Assembly: GCF_051401765.1 (NCBI RefSeq) | Contig: NW_027480595.1 | Location: 124,001 to 188,000 of the forward strand | Reading direction: 5' to 3' | From: Calliopsis andreniformis | Taxonomy: Eukaryota > Arthropoda > Insecta > Hymenoptera > Andrenidae | Length of the DNA: 64,000 bases | Part shown: piece after piece, positions 1 through 12,069 of the stretch | Layout: each line of letters begins with the position of its first letter | Numbering within the stretch: position 1 is the first letter of the stretch | Made by a program: the position numbers and the translations under genes | The notes under the pieces: model-generated | What the model was told of the DNA's origin: nothing | Databases searched by the model: none | What the model saw: the letters and a program-made list of their open reading frames with translations, nothing else

Positions 1-1585
1 ATTGAAGATTGAGGATTGGGTATTGCGGATTGAACATTGAGGATTGAAGATTGAGGATTGAAGATTCAGTATTGAGGATTGAAAATTGAGGATTGAGGAT
101 TGAGGATTGAAGATTGAAGATTGAGTATTGAGGATCGAAGATTGAGGATTGAGGACTGAGAGTTGAGGATTGAGGATTGAGGATTGAGGATTGAGGATTG
201 AAGACTGAGGATTGGGTATTGAGGATTTAGCTTTGGGGATTGAGGGTTGAGGGTTGAGGATTGAGGATTGAGGATTGAGAATTGAGGATTGAGGATTGAG
301 GATTGAAGATTGAGGATTCGGTATTGAGGATTGAAGGATGAGGATTGAGGAGTGAGGACTGAGGATTCAGGATTGCAGTTTGAGTATTGAGGATTGAAGA
401 TTGAGGATTGAGGATTGAGGATTGAGGATTGAGGATTGAAAATTGAGGATTGAGGATTGAGGATTGAGGATTGAGGATTGAAGATTGAGGATTGGGGACG
501 GAGTGTTGAGTGTTGAGTGATGAGAATTGATGTTTGTGGATAGAGATTTGAAGATTGCAGATTGAGTATTGAGTATTGAAAACTGTGAATTGATGATATT
601 CCATTGAGGATTGGGGATTGACAACTGATTGTTGAGGACTGATGGCTGAAGATTGAGGATTCAGGATTGAGGATTCAGGATTAAGGTTTGAGGACTGAGG
701 ATTGAGGATTGAGGATTGAGGATTGAGGATTGAAGATTGAGGATTGGGTATTGCGGATTGAGCATTGAGGATTGAGTATTGAGGATTGAGGACTGACGAT
801 CGAGGATTGAGGATTGAGGATTGAGGGTTGAAGATTGAGGATTGGGGACTGAGGCTTGAAGATTGAGGATTGAGGATTGAGGACTGAGGATTGAGGACTG
901 AGGATTGAAAATTGAGGATTGAGGATTGAGGATTGAGGATTGAAGATTGAGGATTGGGGACGGAGTGTTGAGTGTTGAGTGATGAGAATTGATGTTTGTG
1001 GATAGGGATTTGAAGATTGCAGATAGAGTATTGAGTATTGAGAACTGTGAATTGAGTATATTCTATTGAGGATTGAGGATTGACAACTGATTGTTGAGGA
1101 CTGAGAGCTGAAGATTGAGGGTTCAGGATTGAGGATTCAGAATTGAGATTTGAGGATTCAGAATTGAGGTTTGAGGACTGAGGATTGAGGATTTAAGATT
1201 GAGTATTGAGGATTGAAGAATGAGGATTGAGGAGTGAGGACTGAGGATTCAGGATTGCAGTTTGAGTATTGAGGATTGAAGATTGAGGATTGAGGATTGA
1301 GGATTGAGGATTGAGGATTGAGGATTGAGGATTGAAGATTGAGGATTGAGGATTGAGGATAGAAGATTGAGGATTGAAGATTGAGCATTGAGGATTGAAG
1401 ATTGAGGATTGAGGATTGCGGATTGAGGATTGAGGATTGAATATTAAGGATTGAGGATGGACAATTGATCGTTGAGGACTGACGGCTCAAGATTGAGGAT
1501 TCAGGATTGAGGATTCCGGATTGAGGTTTGAGGACTGAGGATTGAGGGTTGGGGATTGAGGATTGAGGATTGAGCATTGAGGATT
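1..1585 (+). repeat. Array, left part, no close copy of most of it in the window
   Basis: This is heptamer array with class A anchors near 0.58 and 1.05 kb. From about 1.4 kb the sequence is also found near 31.9 kb (offset 30,577) and 56.6 kb, continuing into the next block. The part before that shares anchors and variant strings with the rest but has no near-identical long copy that I could find. It may be older, or its partner may lie outside the window. No gene is supported here. Confidence 0.75.
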
Positions 1586-3581
1586 GACGCTTGAGTATTG
1601 AGGATTGAGGATGGAGGTTTGAAGAGAGAGGACAAAGTATTGAGGATTGAGTATTGAGAGTTGATGTTTGAGGATTGCGATTTGATTATTGAATATTGTG
1701 GATTGAGTATTGAATAATGAGAATTCGGGATATCCTATTGAGTATTGAGAATTGAGCATTGAGGGTTGAGTATTGAGGATTGAGGATTGAACATTGAGGT
1801 CTGAGTGTTGAGGGTTGAGTGATGAGAATTGATGTTAGTGGATAGTGGCTTGAAGATTGCAGATCGAGTATTGAGTGTTGAAAACTGTGAATTGAGGATA
1901 TTCTACTGAGGATTGAGGATCGACTACCGATTGTTGAGGACTGAGGTCTGAAGATTGAGGATTCAGGATTGAGGATTCAGGTTTGATGTTTGAGGACTGA
2001 GGATTGAGGATTGAGGATTGAGGATTGAGGATTGAGGATTGAGGATTGAGGATTGAAGATTGAGGATTGAGGATGGAGGATGAGGGCTGAGGGTTGAGGA
2101 CTGAGGGTTGAGGATTGAGGATTGAGTATTGAGGATTGAGGATTGAGGATTGAGGATTGAGGATTGAGGATTGAGGATTGAGGATTGAGGATTCAGGATT
2201 GAGGTTCGAGGACTGAGGATTGAGGATTGAGGATTGAAGGTTGAGTATTGATGATTGAAGATGGGAGGATTGAGGATTGAGGGTTGAGGATTGAGGACGA
2301 GGACTGACGGTTGAGGATTGAGGTTTGAGGATTGTGGATTGAGGAGTGAGAATGACGGCAGAGGGTTGAGGATTGAGGTTTGAGTATAGAATCCTGAGAA
2401 TTCAGGATATTCTATTGAGTATTGCAAATTGAGGATTGATGGTTGAGTATTGAGGATTGAAGATTGAGGGTTGAGGATTGAGTATTGAAGATTGAGGATT
2501 GATGATTGAGGATTGAGGATTGAGGATTGAGGATTGAGGATTGAAGATTGAGTATTGAGGATTGAAGATTGACGATTGAGGATTGAGGATTGAGGATTGA
2601 GGATTGAGGATTGAGGATTGAGGATTGAAGATTGAGTATTGAGGCTTGAAGGTTTAGGATTGAGGATTGAGGATTGAGGATTGAGAATTGAAGATTGAGT
2701 ATTGAGGATTGAAGATTAAGATTGAGCATTGAGGATTGAGGATTCAGGATTGAGGATTGAAGATTGAGGATTAGGGTCTGAGTATTGAGGGTTGAGTGAT
2801 GAGAATTGATGTTTGTGGATAGAGATCTGAAGATTGCAGATTGAGTATTGAGTATTGAAAACTGTGAATTGAGGATAATCTATTGAGGATTGAGGATTGA
2901 CAACTGATTGTTGAGGACTCAGGGCTGAAGATTGAGGATTCAGGATTGAGGATTCAGGATTGAGGTATGAGGACTGAGGATTGAGGATTGAGGATTGAAG
3001 ATTGGGTATTGATGATTGAAGATGGGAGGATTGGGGATTGAGTGTTGGGGATTGAGGACGAGGACTGACGGTTGAGGATTGAGGTTTGAGGATTGTGGAT
3101 TGAGGATTGAGAATGAGGGCAGAGGGTTGAGGATTGAGGTTTGAGTATAGAATCCTGAGAATTCAGGATATTCTATTGAGTATTGAGAATTGAGGATTGA
3201 TGGTTGAGTATTGAGGATTGAGGATTCAGGGTTGAGGATTGAGTATTGAAAATTGAGGATTGATGATTGAGGATTGATGATTGAGGATTGAGGATTGAGT
3301 ATTGAGGATTGACGACTGAGTATTGAGGATTGAGGATTGAGGATTGAAGATTGAGTATTGATGATTGAAGATTGAGGATTGAGGATTGAGGGTTGAGGTT
3401 TGAGAACGAGGACTGACGGTTGAGGATTGAGGTTTGAGGATTGAGAATTGAGGATTGAGGACTGAAGATTGAATATTGATGATTGAAGGTTGATGATTCA
3501 GAATTGATGGTTGTGGATTGAGGACGAGGACTGAGGGTTGAGTATTGCTGTTTGAGGTCTGAGGATTGAGGATTGAGGATT
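1586..3581 (+). repeat. Higher-order tandem unit of 1,996 bp, copy 1
   Basis: The string GACGCTTGAGTATTGAGG begins at 1586 and again at 3582. Everything between returns in the same order 1,996 bp later: the B3 anchor at 1721, class A at 1.89 kb, the B1 anchor at 2398, the GGATTAGGGTCTGAG string near 2768, class A at 2.86 kb and the B1 anchor at 3159. Substitutions and heptamer-scale differences are scattered (for example in the 2.6 kb region), so the two copies are homologous but not fresh. About 1.0-1.2 kb of the unit also recurs at 31.9-33.1 kb and 56.5-57.7 kb. Confidence 0.85.
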
Positions 3582-5521
3582 GACGCTTGAGTATTGAGGA
3601 TTGAGGATGGAGGATTGAAGAGAGAGGACAAAGTATTGAGGATTGAGTATTGAGAGTTGATGTTTGAGGATTGCGATTTGATTATTGAATATTGTGGATT
3701 GAGTATTGAATAATGAGAATTCGGGATATCCTATTGAGTATTGAGAATTGAGCATTGAGGGTTGAGTATTGAGGATTGAGGATTGAACATTGAGGTCTGA
3801 GTGTTGAGGGTTGAGTGATGAGAATTGATGTTAGTGGATAGTGGCTTGAAGATTGCAGATCGAGTATTGAGTGTTGAAAACTGTGAATTGAGGATATTCT
3901 ACTGAGGATTGAGGATTGACTACCGATTGTTGAGGACTGAGGTCTGAAGATTGAGGATTCAGGATTGAGGATTCAGGTTTGATGTTTGAGGACTGAGGAT
4001 TGAGGATTGAGGATTGAGGATTAAGGATTGAGGATTGAGGATTGAGGATTGAGGATTGAAGATTGAGGATTGAGGATGGAGGATGAGGGCTGAGGGTTGA
4101 GGACTGAAGATTGAGGATTGAGGATTGAGTATTGAGGATTGAGGATTGAGGATTGAGGATTGAGGATTGAGGATTGAGGATTGAGGATTCAGGATTGAGG
4201 TTCGAGGACTGAGGATTGAGGATTGAGGATTGAAGGTTGAGTATTGACGATTGAAGATGGGAGGATTGAGGATTGAGGGTTGAGGATTGAGGACGAGGAC
4301 TGACGGTTGAGGATTGAGGTTTGAGGATTGTGGATTGAGGATTGAGAATGACGGCAGACGGTTGAGGATTGAGGTTTGAGTATAGAACCCTGAGAATTCA
4401 GGATATTCTATTGAGTATTGCAAATTGAGGATTGATGGTTGAGTATTGAGGATTGAAGATTGAGGGTTGAGGATTGAGTATTGAAGATTGAGGATTGATG
4501 ATTGAGGATTGAGGATTGAGGATTGAGGATTGAGGATTGAAGATTGAGTATTGAGGATTGAAGATTGACGATTGAGGATTGAGGATTGAGGATTGAGGAT
4601 TGAGGATTGAGGATTGAGGATTGAGGATTGAAGATTGAGTATTGAGGCTAGAAGGTTGAGGATTGAGGATTGAGGATTGAGAATTGAAGATTGAGTATTG
4701 AGGATTGAAGATTAAGATTGAGCATTGAGGATTGAGGATTCAGGATTGAGGATTGATGATTGAGGATTAGGGTCTGAGTATTGAGGGTTGAGTGATGAGA
4801 ATTGATGTTTGTGGATAGAGATCTGAAGATTGCAGATTGAGTATTGAGTATTGAAAACTGTGAATTGAGGATATTCTATTGAGGATTGAGGATTGACAAC
4901 TGATTGTTGAGGACTCAGGGCTGAAGATTGAGGATTCAGGATTGAGGATTCAGGATTGAGGTATGAGGACTGAGGATTGAGGATTGAGGATTGAAGATTG
5001 GGTATTGATGATTGAAGATGGGAGGATTGGGGATTGAGTGTTGGGGATTGAGGACGAGGACTGACGGTTGAGGATTGAGGTTTGAGGATTGTGGATTGAG
5101 GATTGAGAATGAGGGCAGAGGGTTGAGGATTGAGGTTTGAGTATAGAATCCTGAGAATTCAGGATATTCTATTGAGTATTGAGAATTGAGGATTGATGGT
5201 TGAGTATGGAGGATTGAGGATTCAGGGTTGAGGATTGAGTATTGAAAATTGAGGATTGATGATTGAGGATTGATGATTGAGGATTGAGGATTGAGTATTG
5301 AGGATTGACGATTGAGTATTGAGGATTGAGGATTGAGGATTGAAGATTGAGTATTGATGATTGAAGATTGATGATTGAGGATTGAGGGTTGAGGTTTGAG
5401 AACGAGGACTGACGGTTGAGGATTGAGGTTTGAGGATTGAGGATTGAGGATTGAGGACTGAAGGTTGAATATTGATGATTGAAGGTTGAGGATTCAGAAT
5501 TGATGGTTGTGGATTGAGGAT
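3582..5521 (+). repeat. Higher-order tandem unit of 1,996 bp, copy 2
   Basis: This directly follows copy 1 and matches it to about 5521, where GGATTGAGGATCGAGG replaces the GGACGAGG of the expected next position. EcoRI anchors at 3717, 4393 and 5155 are each 1,995-1,996 bp beyond those at 1721, 2398 and 3159, and class A anchors at 3.88 and 4.86 kb pair with 1.89 and 2.86 kb. A third partial copy of the middle section lies at about 6253-6870. Confidence 0.85.
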
Positions 5522-8440
5522 CGAGGATTGAGGGTTGTCGATTGAGGACGAGGACTGAGGGTTGAGTATTGATGTTTGAGGTCTGAGGATTGAGGATTGA
5601 GGATTGAGAATTGAGGACTGAGGGTTGAGGATTGAAGATTGAGGATTGGGTGTTGAGGATTGAGGATTGAGCATTGAAAGCTGAGGATTGGGTATTGAGG
5701 ATTGAAGAATGAGGATTGAGGAATGAGTATTGAGTATTGGGGATTGAAGATTGAGTATTGAGGATTGAAGCCTGACGATTGAGGATTGAGGATTGAGGAT
5801 TGAGGATTGAGGATTGAAGATTGAGGACTGAGAGTTGAGGGTTGCGTGATGAGAGTTGATGTTTGTGGATTGAGATTTGAAGATTGAAGAATGGGGTTTG
5901 AGTATTGAAAACTGTGAATTGAGGATATTATATTGAGGATTGAGGATTGACAACTGATTGTTGAGGACTGATGGCTGAGGATTGAGGATTGAGGATTGAG
6001 GATTGAGGATAGAAGGTTGAGGATTGGGTATTGAGGATTGAAGAATGAGGATTGAGGATTGAGGATTGAGGATTGAGGATTGAGGATTGAAGATTGAGTA
6101 TTGAGGATTGACGATTGACGATTGAGGATTGAGGAATGAGGATTGAGGATTGAGGATTGAGGATTGAGGATTGAGGATTGATGATTGAGTATTGAGGCTT
6201 GAAGATTGAGGATTGAGGATTGAGTATTGAGGATTGAGAATTTAAGATTGAGTATTGAGGATTGAAGATTAAGATTGAGCATTGAGGATTGAGGATTCAG
6301 GATTGAGGATTGAAGATTGAGGATTAGGGACTGAGTATTGAGGGTTGAGTGATGAGAATTGATGTTTGTGGATAGAGATCTGAAGATTGCAGATTGAGTA
6401 TTGAGTATTGAAAACTGTGAATTGAGGATATTCTATTGAGGATTGAGGATTGACAACTGATTGTTGAGGACTCAGGGCTGAAGATTGAGGATTCAGGATT
6501 GAGGATTCAGGATTGAGGTATGAGGACTGAGGATTGAGGATTGAGGATTGAAGATTGGGTATTGATGGTTGAAGATGGGAGGATTGGGGATTGAGTGTTG
6601 GGGATTGAGGACGAGGACTGACGGTTGAGGATTGAGGTTTGAGGATTGTGCATTGAGGATTGAGAATGAGGGCAGAGGGTTGAGGATTGAGGTTTGAGTA
6701 TAGAATCCTGAGAATTCAGGATATTCTATTGAGTATTGAGAATTGAGGATTGATGGTTGAGTATTGAGGATTGAGGATTCAGGGTTGAGGATTGAGTATT
6801 GAAAATTGAGGATTGATGATTGAGGATTGATGATTGAGGATTGAGGATTGAGTATTGAGGATTGACGATTGAGTATTGAGGATTGAAGATTGAGGATTGA
6901 GGATTGAGGATTGAGTATTGAGGATTGAGGATTGAGGATTGAGGATTGAAGATTCAGTATTGAGGATTGCAGATTGAGAATTGAGGATTGAGGATAGAAC
7001 ATTGAGGACCCAGTGTTGAGGGTTGAGTGATGAGAATTGATGTTTGTGGTTAGAGATTTGAAAATTGCAGATTGAGTATTGAGTATTGAAAACTGTGAAT
7101 TGATGATATTCTATTGAGGATTGAGAATTGAGAATTGAGTGTGAGGACAGGGGGTTGAGGATTGAGGTTTGAGGAACGAGGATTGAGGATTGAGGATTTA
7201 GGACTGAGGATTGACGATTCAGTATTGAAGATTGAGGATTGATTACTGAGGATTGAGGATTGAGGATTGAGGATTGACGCTTGAGGATTGAGGATTGAGG
7301 ATGGAGGATTGAAGAGATAGGACTGAGTACTGAGGATTGCGTGTTGAGAATTGATGTTTGAGGATTGAGGTTTGATTACTGAATATTGTGGACTGAGTAT
7401 TGAACCATGAGAATTCAGGATATTCCTTTGAGTATTGAGAATTGAGGATTGATGGTTGAGTATTGAGGATTGATGGATGAGGGTTGTGCGTTGAATATTG
7501 TGGATTGAGGATTGAGGATTGAGGATTGAGGATTGAGGATTGAAGATTGAGTATTGATGATTGAAGATTGAGGATTGAGGATTGAGGGTTGAGGTTTGAG
7601 AACGAGGACTGACGGTTGAGGATTGAGGTTTGAGGATTGAGGATTGAGGATTGAGGATTGAGGATTGAGGACTGAAGATCGAATATTGATGATTGAAGGT
7701 TGAGGATTCAGTATTGATGGTTGTGGATTGAGGACGAGGACTGAGGGTTGAGTATTGCTGTTTGAGGTCTGAGGATTGGGGATTGAGGATTGAGGATTGA
7801 GGATTGAGGATTGAGAATTGAGAATTGAGGATGAGGACTGAGGGTTGAGGATTGAGGTTTGAGGAATGAGGATTGAGGATTGAGGATTGAGGATTGAAGA
7901 TTGAGGATTGGGGATTGAGGATTGACGATTGAGGATTGAGTATTGAGGATTGAGAATTGAGGATTGAGGATTGAAGATAGAGTATTGAGGATTCAGAATT
8001 GAGGTTTGAGGACAGAGGATTGAGGATTGAAGATTGAGTATTGAGGATTGAAGGTTGAGGATTGAGGGCTGAGGATTGAGGATTGAGGATGAGGTCTGAG
8101 GGTTGAGGATTGAAGTTTGAGGACAGAGGACTGAGGATCGAGGACTGAGGGTTGAGGATGTGGTCTGAGGATTGAGATTTGAAGACTGAGGATTGAGGAT
8201 TGAGGATTGAGGATCGAGGATTGCGGATTGAGGATTGAGGATTGAGGATGAGGGCTGAGGGTTGAGGATTGAGGTTTGAGGACTGAGGACTGAGGATTGA
8301 GGATTGAGAATTGAAGATTGAGGATTGAGGATTGAAGATTGAGGATTGGGTATTGAGGATTGAAGAATGAGGATTGGGGATTGAGGATTGAGGATTGAGG
8401 ATTGATGATTGAAGATTGAGCATTCAGGATTGCAGATGGA
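5522..8440 (+). repeat. Diverged array including a partial third 1,996-type unit
   Basis: Positions 6253-6870 match 2700-3320 at offset 3,553, including the GGATTAGGG string, class A at 6.41 kb and the EcoRI anchor at 6712. The rest (7.1-8.4 kb) is related to 12.6-13.8 kb and 19.9-21.1 kb, sharing the GATAGAGTATTGAGGATTC string at 7976, 13351, 20631 and 47342, but with larger insertions and deletions than the recent block copies. No gene is visible. Confidence 0.7.
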
Positions 8441-10727
8441 CGATTGAGGATTGAGGACCGAGGATTGAGGATTGGGGATTGAAGATTGAGTATTGGGGAT
8501 TGAAGATTGACGATTGAGGATTGAGAATTGAGGATTGAGGGTTGAGGAATGAGCATTGAAGATTGAGTATTGAGGATTGAACGTTGAGGATTGTGGATTG
8601 AGGATTGAGGATTGAGGATTGAATATTGAGGATTGGGGACTGAGTGTTGAGGGTTGAGTGATGAGAATTGATGTTTGTGGATAGAGATTTGAAGATTGCA
8701 GATTGAGTATTGAGTAATGAAAACTGTGAATTGATGATATTCAACTGAGTATTGAGGATTGACAACTGATTGTTGAGGACTGAGGGCTGACGAATGATGA
8801 TTCAGGTTTGAGGATTCAGGAATGAGGTTTGAGGACTGAGGATTGAGGATTGAAAATCGAGGTTTGAGGATTGAGGATTGAGGATTGAGGATTGAAGATT
8901 GAGGTTTGGGTATTGAGGATAGAACATTGAGGATTGTGGATTGAGTATTGAGGATTGAGGGTTGAGGATTGAAGATTGAATATTGATGATTGAAGATTGA
9001 GGATCGAGGATTGAGGGTTGTGGATTGAGGACGAGGACTGAGGGTTGAGTATTGATGTTTGAGGTCTGAGGATTGAGGATTGAGTATTGAGAATTGAGGA
9101 CTGAGGGTTGAGGATTGAAGATTGAGGATTGGGTGTTGAGGATTGAAGAATGTGGATTGAGGATTGAGGATTGAGGATTGAGGATTGAAGATTGAGTATT
9201 GAGGATTGAAGATTGAGGATTGAGGATTGAGGATTGAGGATTGTAGATTGAGTATTGAGGATTGAGGATTGAGGATTGAGGATTGAGGATTGAGGATTGA
9301 GGATTGAAGATTGAGGATTGAGGATTGAGGTTTGAGGATTGAGGACGTGGACTGACGGTTGAGGATTGAGGTTTGAGGATTGAGGGTTGAGGATTGAGGA
9401 CTGAGGATTGAGGATTGAGGATTGAGCATTGAGGATTGAAGATTGAGGACTGGAGATTGAGGATTGATGATAGAGTATTAAGGATTGAGTATTGGGGATT
9501 GAGGATCTAGGATTGGAGATTGATTATTGAGGATTGAAGATTGAGGATTGAGGATTGAGGATTGAGAATTGAGAATTGAGTGTGAGGACTGTGGGCTGAG
9601 GATTGATGTTTGAGGAACGAGGATTGAGAATTGAGGATTGAGGACTGAGGATTGACGATTCAGTATTGAAGATTGAGGATTGATTACTGAGGATTGAGGA
9701 TTGAGGATTGAGGTTTGAGGACTGAGGATTGAGGATTGAAGATTGAGTATTGTGGATTGAAGATTGAGGATTGAGGATTGAGGATTGAGGATTGAGGATT
9801 GAGGATGAGGGCTGAGGTTTGAGGATTGAGGATTGAGGGCTGAGGACTGAGGATTGAGGGTTGAGAATTGAGGATTGAGGATTGAGGATTGAAGATTGAG
9901 GATTGGGTATTGAGGATTGAAGAATGAGGATTGAGGATTGAGGATTGAGTGTTGAGGATTGAGGATTGAGGTTTGAAGATTGAGGATTGGGTGTTGAGGA
10001 TTGAAGAATGAGGATTCAGGAATGAGCATTGAGGATTGAGGATTGAGGATTGAGGATTGAGGATTGAAGATTGAAGATGGGAGGATTGAGGATTGAGTGT
10101 TGGGGATTGAGGACGAGGACTGACTGTTGAGGATTGAGGTTTGAGGATTGTGGATTGAGGATTGAGAATGAGGGCAGAGGGTTGAGGATTGAGGTTTGAG
10201 TATAGAATCCTGAGAATTCAGGATATTCTATTGAGTATTGAGAACTGATGATTGATGGTTGAGTATTGAGGATTGAGGATTGAGGGTTGAGGATTGAGTA
10301 TTGAAGATTGAGGATTGATGATTGAGGATTGATGATTGAGGATTGAGGGTTGAGTATTGAGGATTGACGATTGAGTATTGAGGATTGTGGTTTGAGGACT
10401 GTGGGTTGAGGATTGAGGATTGAGGATTGAGGATTCAGGATTGAGGATTGAAGATTGAGGATTGGGTATTGAGGATTGAACATTGAGGATTGAGGATTGA
10501 GCATTGAGGATTGAGGATTGAAGATTGAATATGTATAATCGAAGATTGAGGATTGAGGATTGAGTATTGAGTGTTGTGGATTGGCGACGAGGACTGAGGG
10601 TTGAGTATAGATGTTTGAACTCTGAGGATTGAGGATTAAGGATTGAGAGTTGAGGATTGAGGATTGAGGATGGAGGATTGAAGAGAGAGGACTGAGTGTT
10701 GAGGATTGAGTGTTGAGAATTGATGTT

Positions 10728-10834
10728 TGAGGGTTGAGATTTGAAGATTGAAGAATGGGGATTGAGTATTGAAAACTGTGAATTAAGGATATTCTATTGA
10801 GGATTGAGGATTGACAATTGATTTTTGAGGTCTT
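10728..10834 (+). repeat. Class A' anchor variant (representative of ~10 copies)
   Basis: This is a subtype of the class A anchor. The segment before the core reads GATTTGAAGATTGAAGAATG followed by GGG, in place of the GATTGCAG form, and then GAAAACTGTGAATT. Some copies continue as AAGGATATTC (10.77, 17.26, 26.25, 37.76, 41.99, 50.88 kb) and others as GAGGATATTATATTG (5.91, 33.94, 44.47, 58.56 kb). Each branch recurs only inside blocks that are duplicated elsewhere in the window, so the copies were spread by block duplication and are not independent origins. Confidence 0.75.
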
Positions 10835-11004
10835 ATGGCTGAAGATTGAGGATTCAGGATTGAGGATTCGTGGTGGAGGTTTGAGGACTGAGGATTGAGG
10901 GTTGTGGATTGAGGATTGAGGACTGACTCTTGAGGATTGAGGATTGAGGATGGAGGATTGATGAGAGAGGACTGAGTGTTGAGGATTGAGTGTTCAGAAT
11001 TGGC

Positions 11005-11107
11005 GTTTGAGGATTGAGATTTGATTATTGAATATTGTCGATTGAGTATTGAACCATGAGAATTCAGGATATTCTATTGAGTATTGAGAATTGAGGATTG
11101 ATGGTTG
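11005..11107 (+). repeat. Class B anchor with EcoRI site (representative of 31 copies)
   Basis: The core is GAGAATTCAGGATATTC followed by TATTGAGTATTGAGAATTG and GATTGATGGTTGAG. The GAATTC hexamer starts at 1721, 2398, 3159, 3717, 4393, 5155, 6712, 7411, 10213, 11060, 12842, 16702, 17541, 20123, 25518, 26537, 30475, 32298, 32975, 34143, 38046, 41425, 42271, 43507, 44675, 50315, 51161, 55092, 56915, 57592 and 58760. There are three subtypes by left context: TAGAATCCTGAGAATTC (or ACCCTGAG), GAACCATGAGAATTC, and GAATAAT(G/T)AGAATTCGGG. The surrounding 75 bp (TTGATGTTTG...GATTTG..TATTGAA...) aligns with class A, so A and B are probably old duplicates of one segment. I see no sign of a gene or known binding site. 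Confidence 0.85.
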
Positions 11108-11825
11108 AGTATTGAGGATTGATAGCTGAGGGTTGTGCGTTGAATATTGAGGATTGAGGATTGAGGATTGAGGATTGAGGATTGAGGATTGAAGATTGAG
11201 TATTGATGATTGAAGATTAAGGATTGAGGATTGGGGGTTGAGGTTTGAGGACGAGGACTGACGGTTGAGGGTTGAGGTTTGAGGATTGAGGATTGAGGAT
11301 TGAGCACTGAGGATTGAGGATTGAGAATTGAGCATTGAGGATTGAAGATTGTGGACTGAGGATTGAGGATTGAAGTTTGAGTATTGAGGATTGGAGGTTG
11401 AGGATTGGGGATTGAGGATTGAGGATTGAGGATGAGGGCTGAGGGTTGAGGATTGAGGTTTGAGGACTGAGGACTGAAGATTGAGGATTGAGAATTGATG
11501 ATTGAGGATCGAGGATTGAAGATTGAGGATTGGGTATTGAGGATTGAAGAATGAGGATTGAGGATTGAGGATTGAGGATTGAGGATTGAGGATTGAAGAT
11601 TGAGCATTCAGGATTGGAGATGGACGATTGAGGACTGAGGACCGAGGATTGAGGATTGGGGATTGAAGATTGAGTATTGGGGATTGAAGATTGACGATTG
11701 AGGATTGAGAATTGAGGATTGAGGATTGAGGAATGAGCATTGAAGATTGAGTATTGAGGATTGAACGTTCAGGATTGTGGATTGAGGATTGAGGATTGAG
11801 GATTGAATATTGAGGACTGGGGACT

Positions 11826-11968
11826 GAGTGTTGAGGGTTGAGTGATGAGAATTGATGTTTGTGGATAGAGATTTGAAGATTGCAGATTGAGTATTGAGTA
11901 ATGAAAACTGTGAATTGATGATATTCAATTGAGTATTGAGGATTGACAACTGATTGTTGAGGACTGAG
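11826..11968 (+). repeat. Class A anchor segment (representative of ~54 copies)
   Basis: This stretch of roughly 145 bp departs from the plain heptamer. In order it carries GTGTTGAGGGTTGAGTGATG, then GAATTGATGTTTGTGGATAG, GATTTGAAGATTGCAG, a core GAAAACTGTGAATTGATG, GATATTC and finally GACAACTGATTGTTGAGG. The core occurs near 0.58, 1.05, 1.89, 2.86, 3.88, 4.86, 5.91, 6.41, 7.10, 8.72, 10.77, 11.91, 14.10, 15.00, 17.26, 18.39, 21.38, 22.43, 24.48, 26.25, 27.38, 29.44, 31.67, 32.46, 33.51, 33.94, 35.27, 35.71, 36.21, 37.28, 37.76, 38.90, 39.94, 41.99, 43.11, 44.04, 44.47, 45.80, 46.24, 46.74, 48.09, 49.14, 50.88, 51.99, 54.05, 56.29, 57.08, 58.12, 58.56, 59.89, 60.33, 60.83, 61.52 and 63.58 kb. 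It marks the higher-order unit. No function can be read from it; it may be the least-decayed part of an older, longer unit. Confidence 0.85.
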
Positions 11969-12069
11969 GGCTGACGAATGAGGATTTAGGTTTGAGGATT
12001 CAGGATAGAGGTTTGAGGACTGAGGATTGAGGATTGAAGATTGAATATTGATGATTGAGGATTGAGGAT

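Larger units (their letters stand above)
8441..12069 (+). repeat. Block of ~3.6 kb repeated at ~39657-43273
   Basis: The block aligns with 39657-43273 at an offset that steps from 31,218 to 31,211 to 31,204, that is, by one heptamer at a time. Class A anchors at 8.72, 10.77 and 11.91 kb pair with 39.94, 41.99 and 43.11 kb, and EcoRI anchors at 10213 and 11060 pair with 41425 and 42271. At 12069 the copies part (GGATCGAGG here, GGATTGAGG there), and the other copy passes straight into a different block. The section 9881-12038 also recurs at 16369-18519, and 10405-12442 recurs at 37398-39428. Confidence 0.8.

Noticed and set aside
10525..10545. TATAATC in the marker string as a promoter -10 box
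   Set aside because: There is no -35 partner at a proper spacing and no gene downstream; the string is spread by block duplication.
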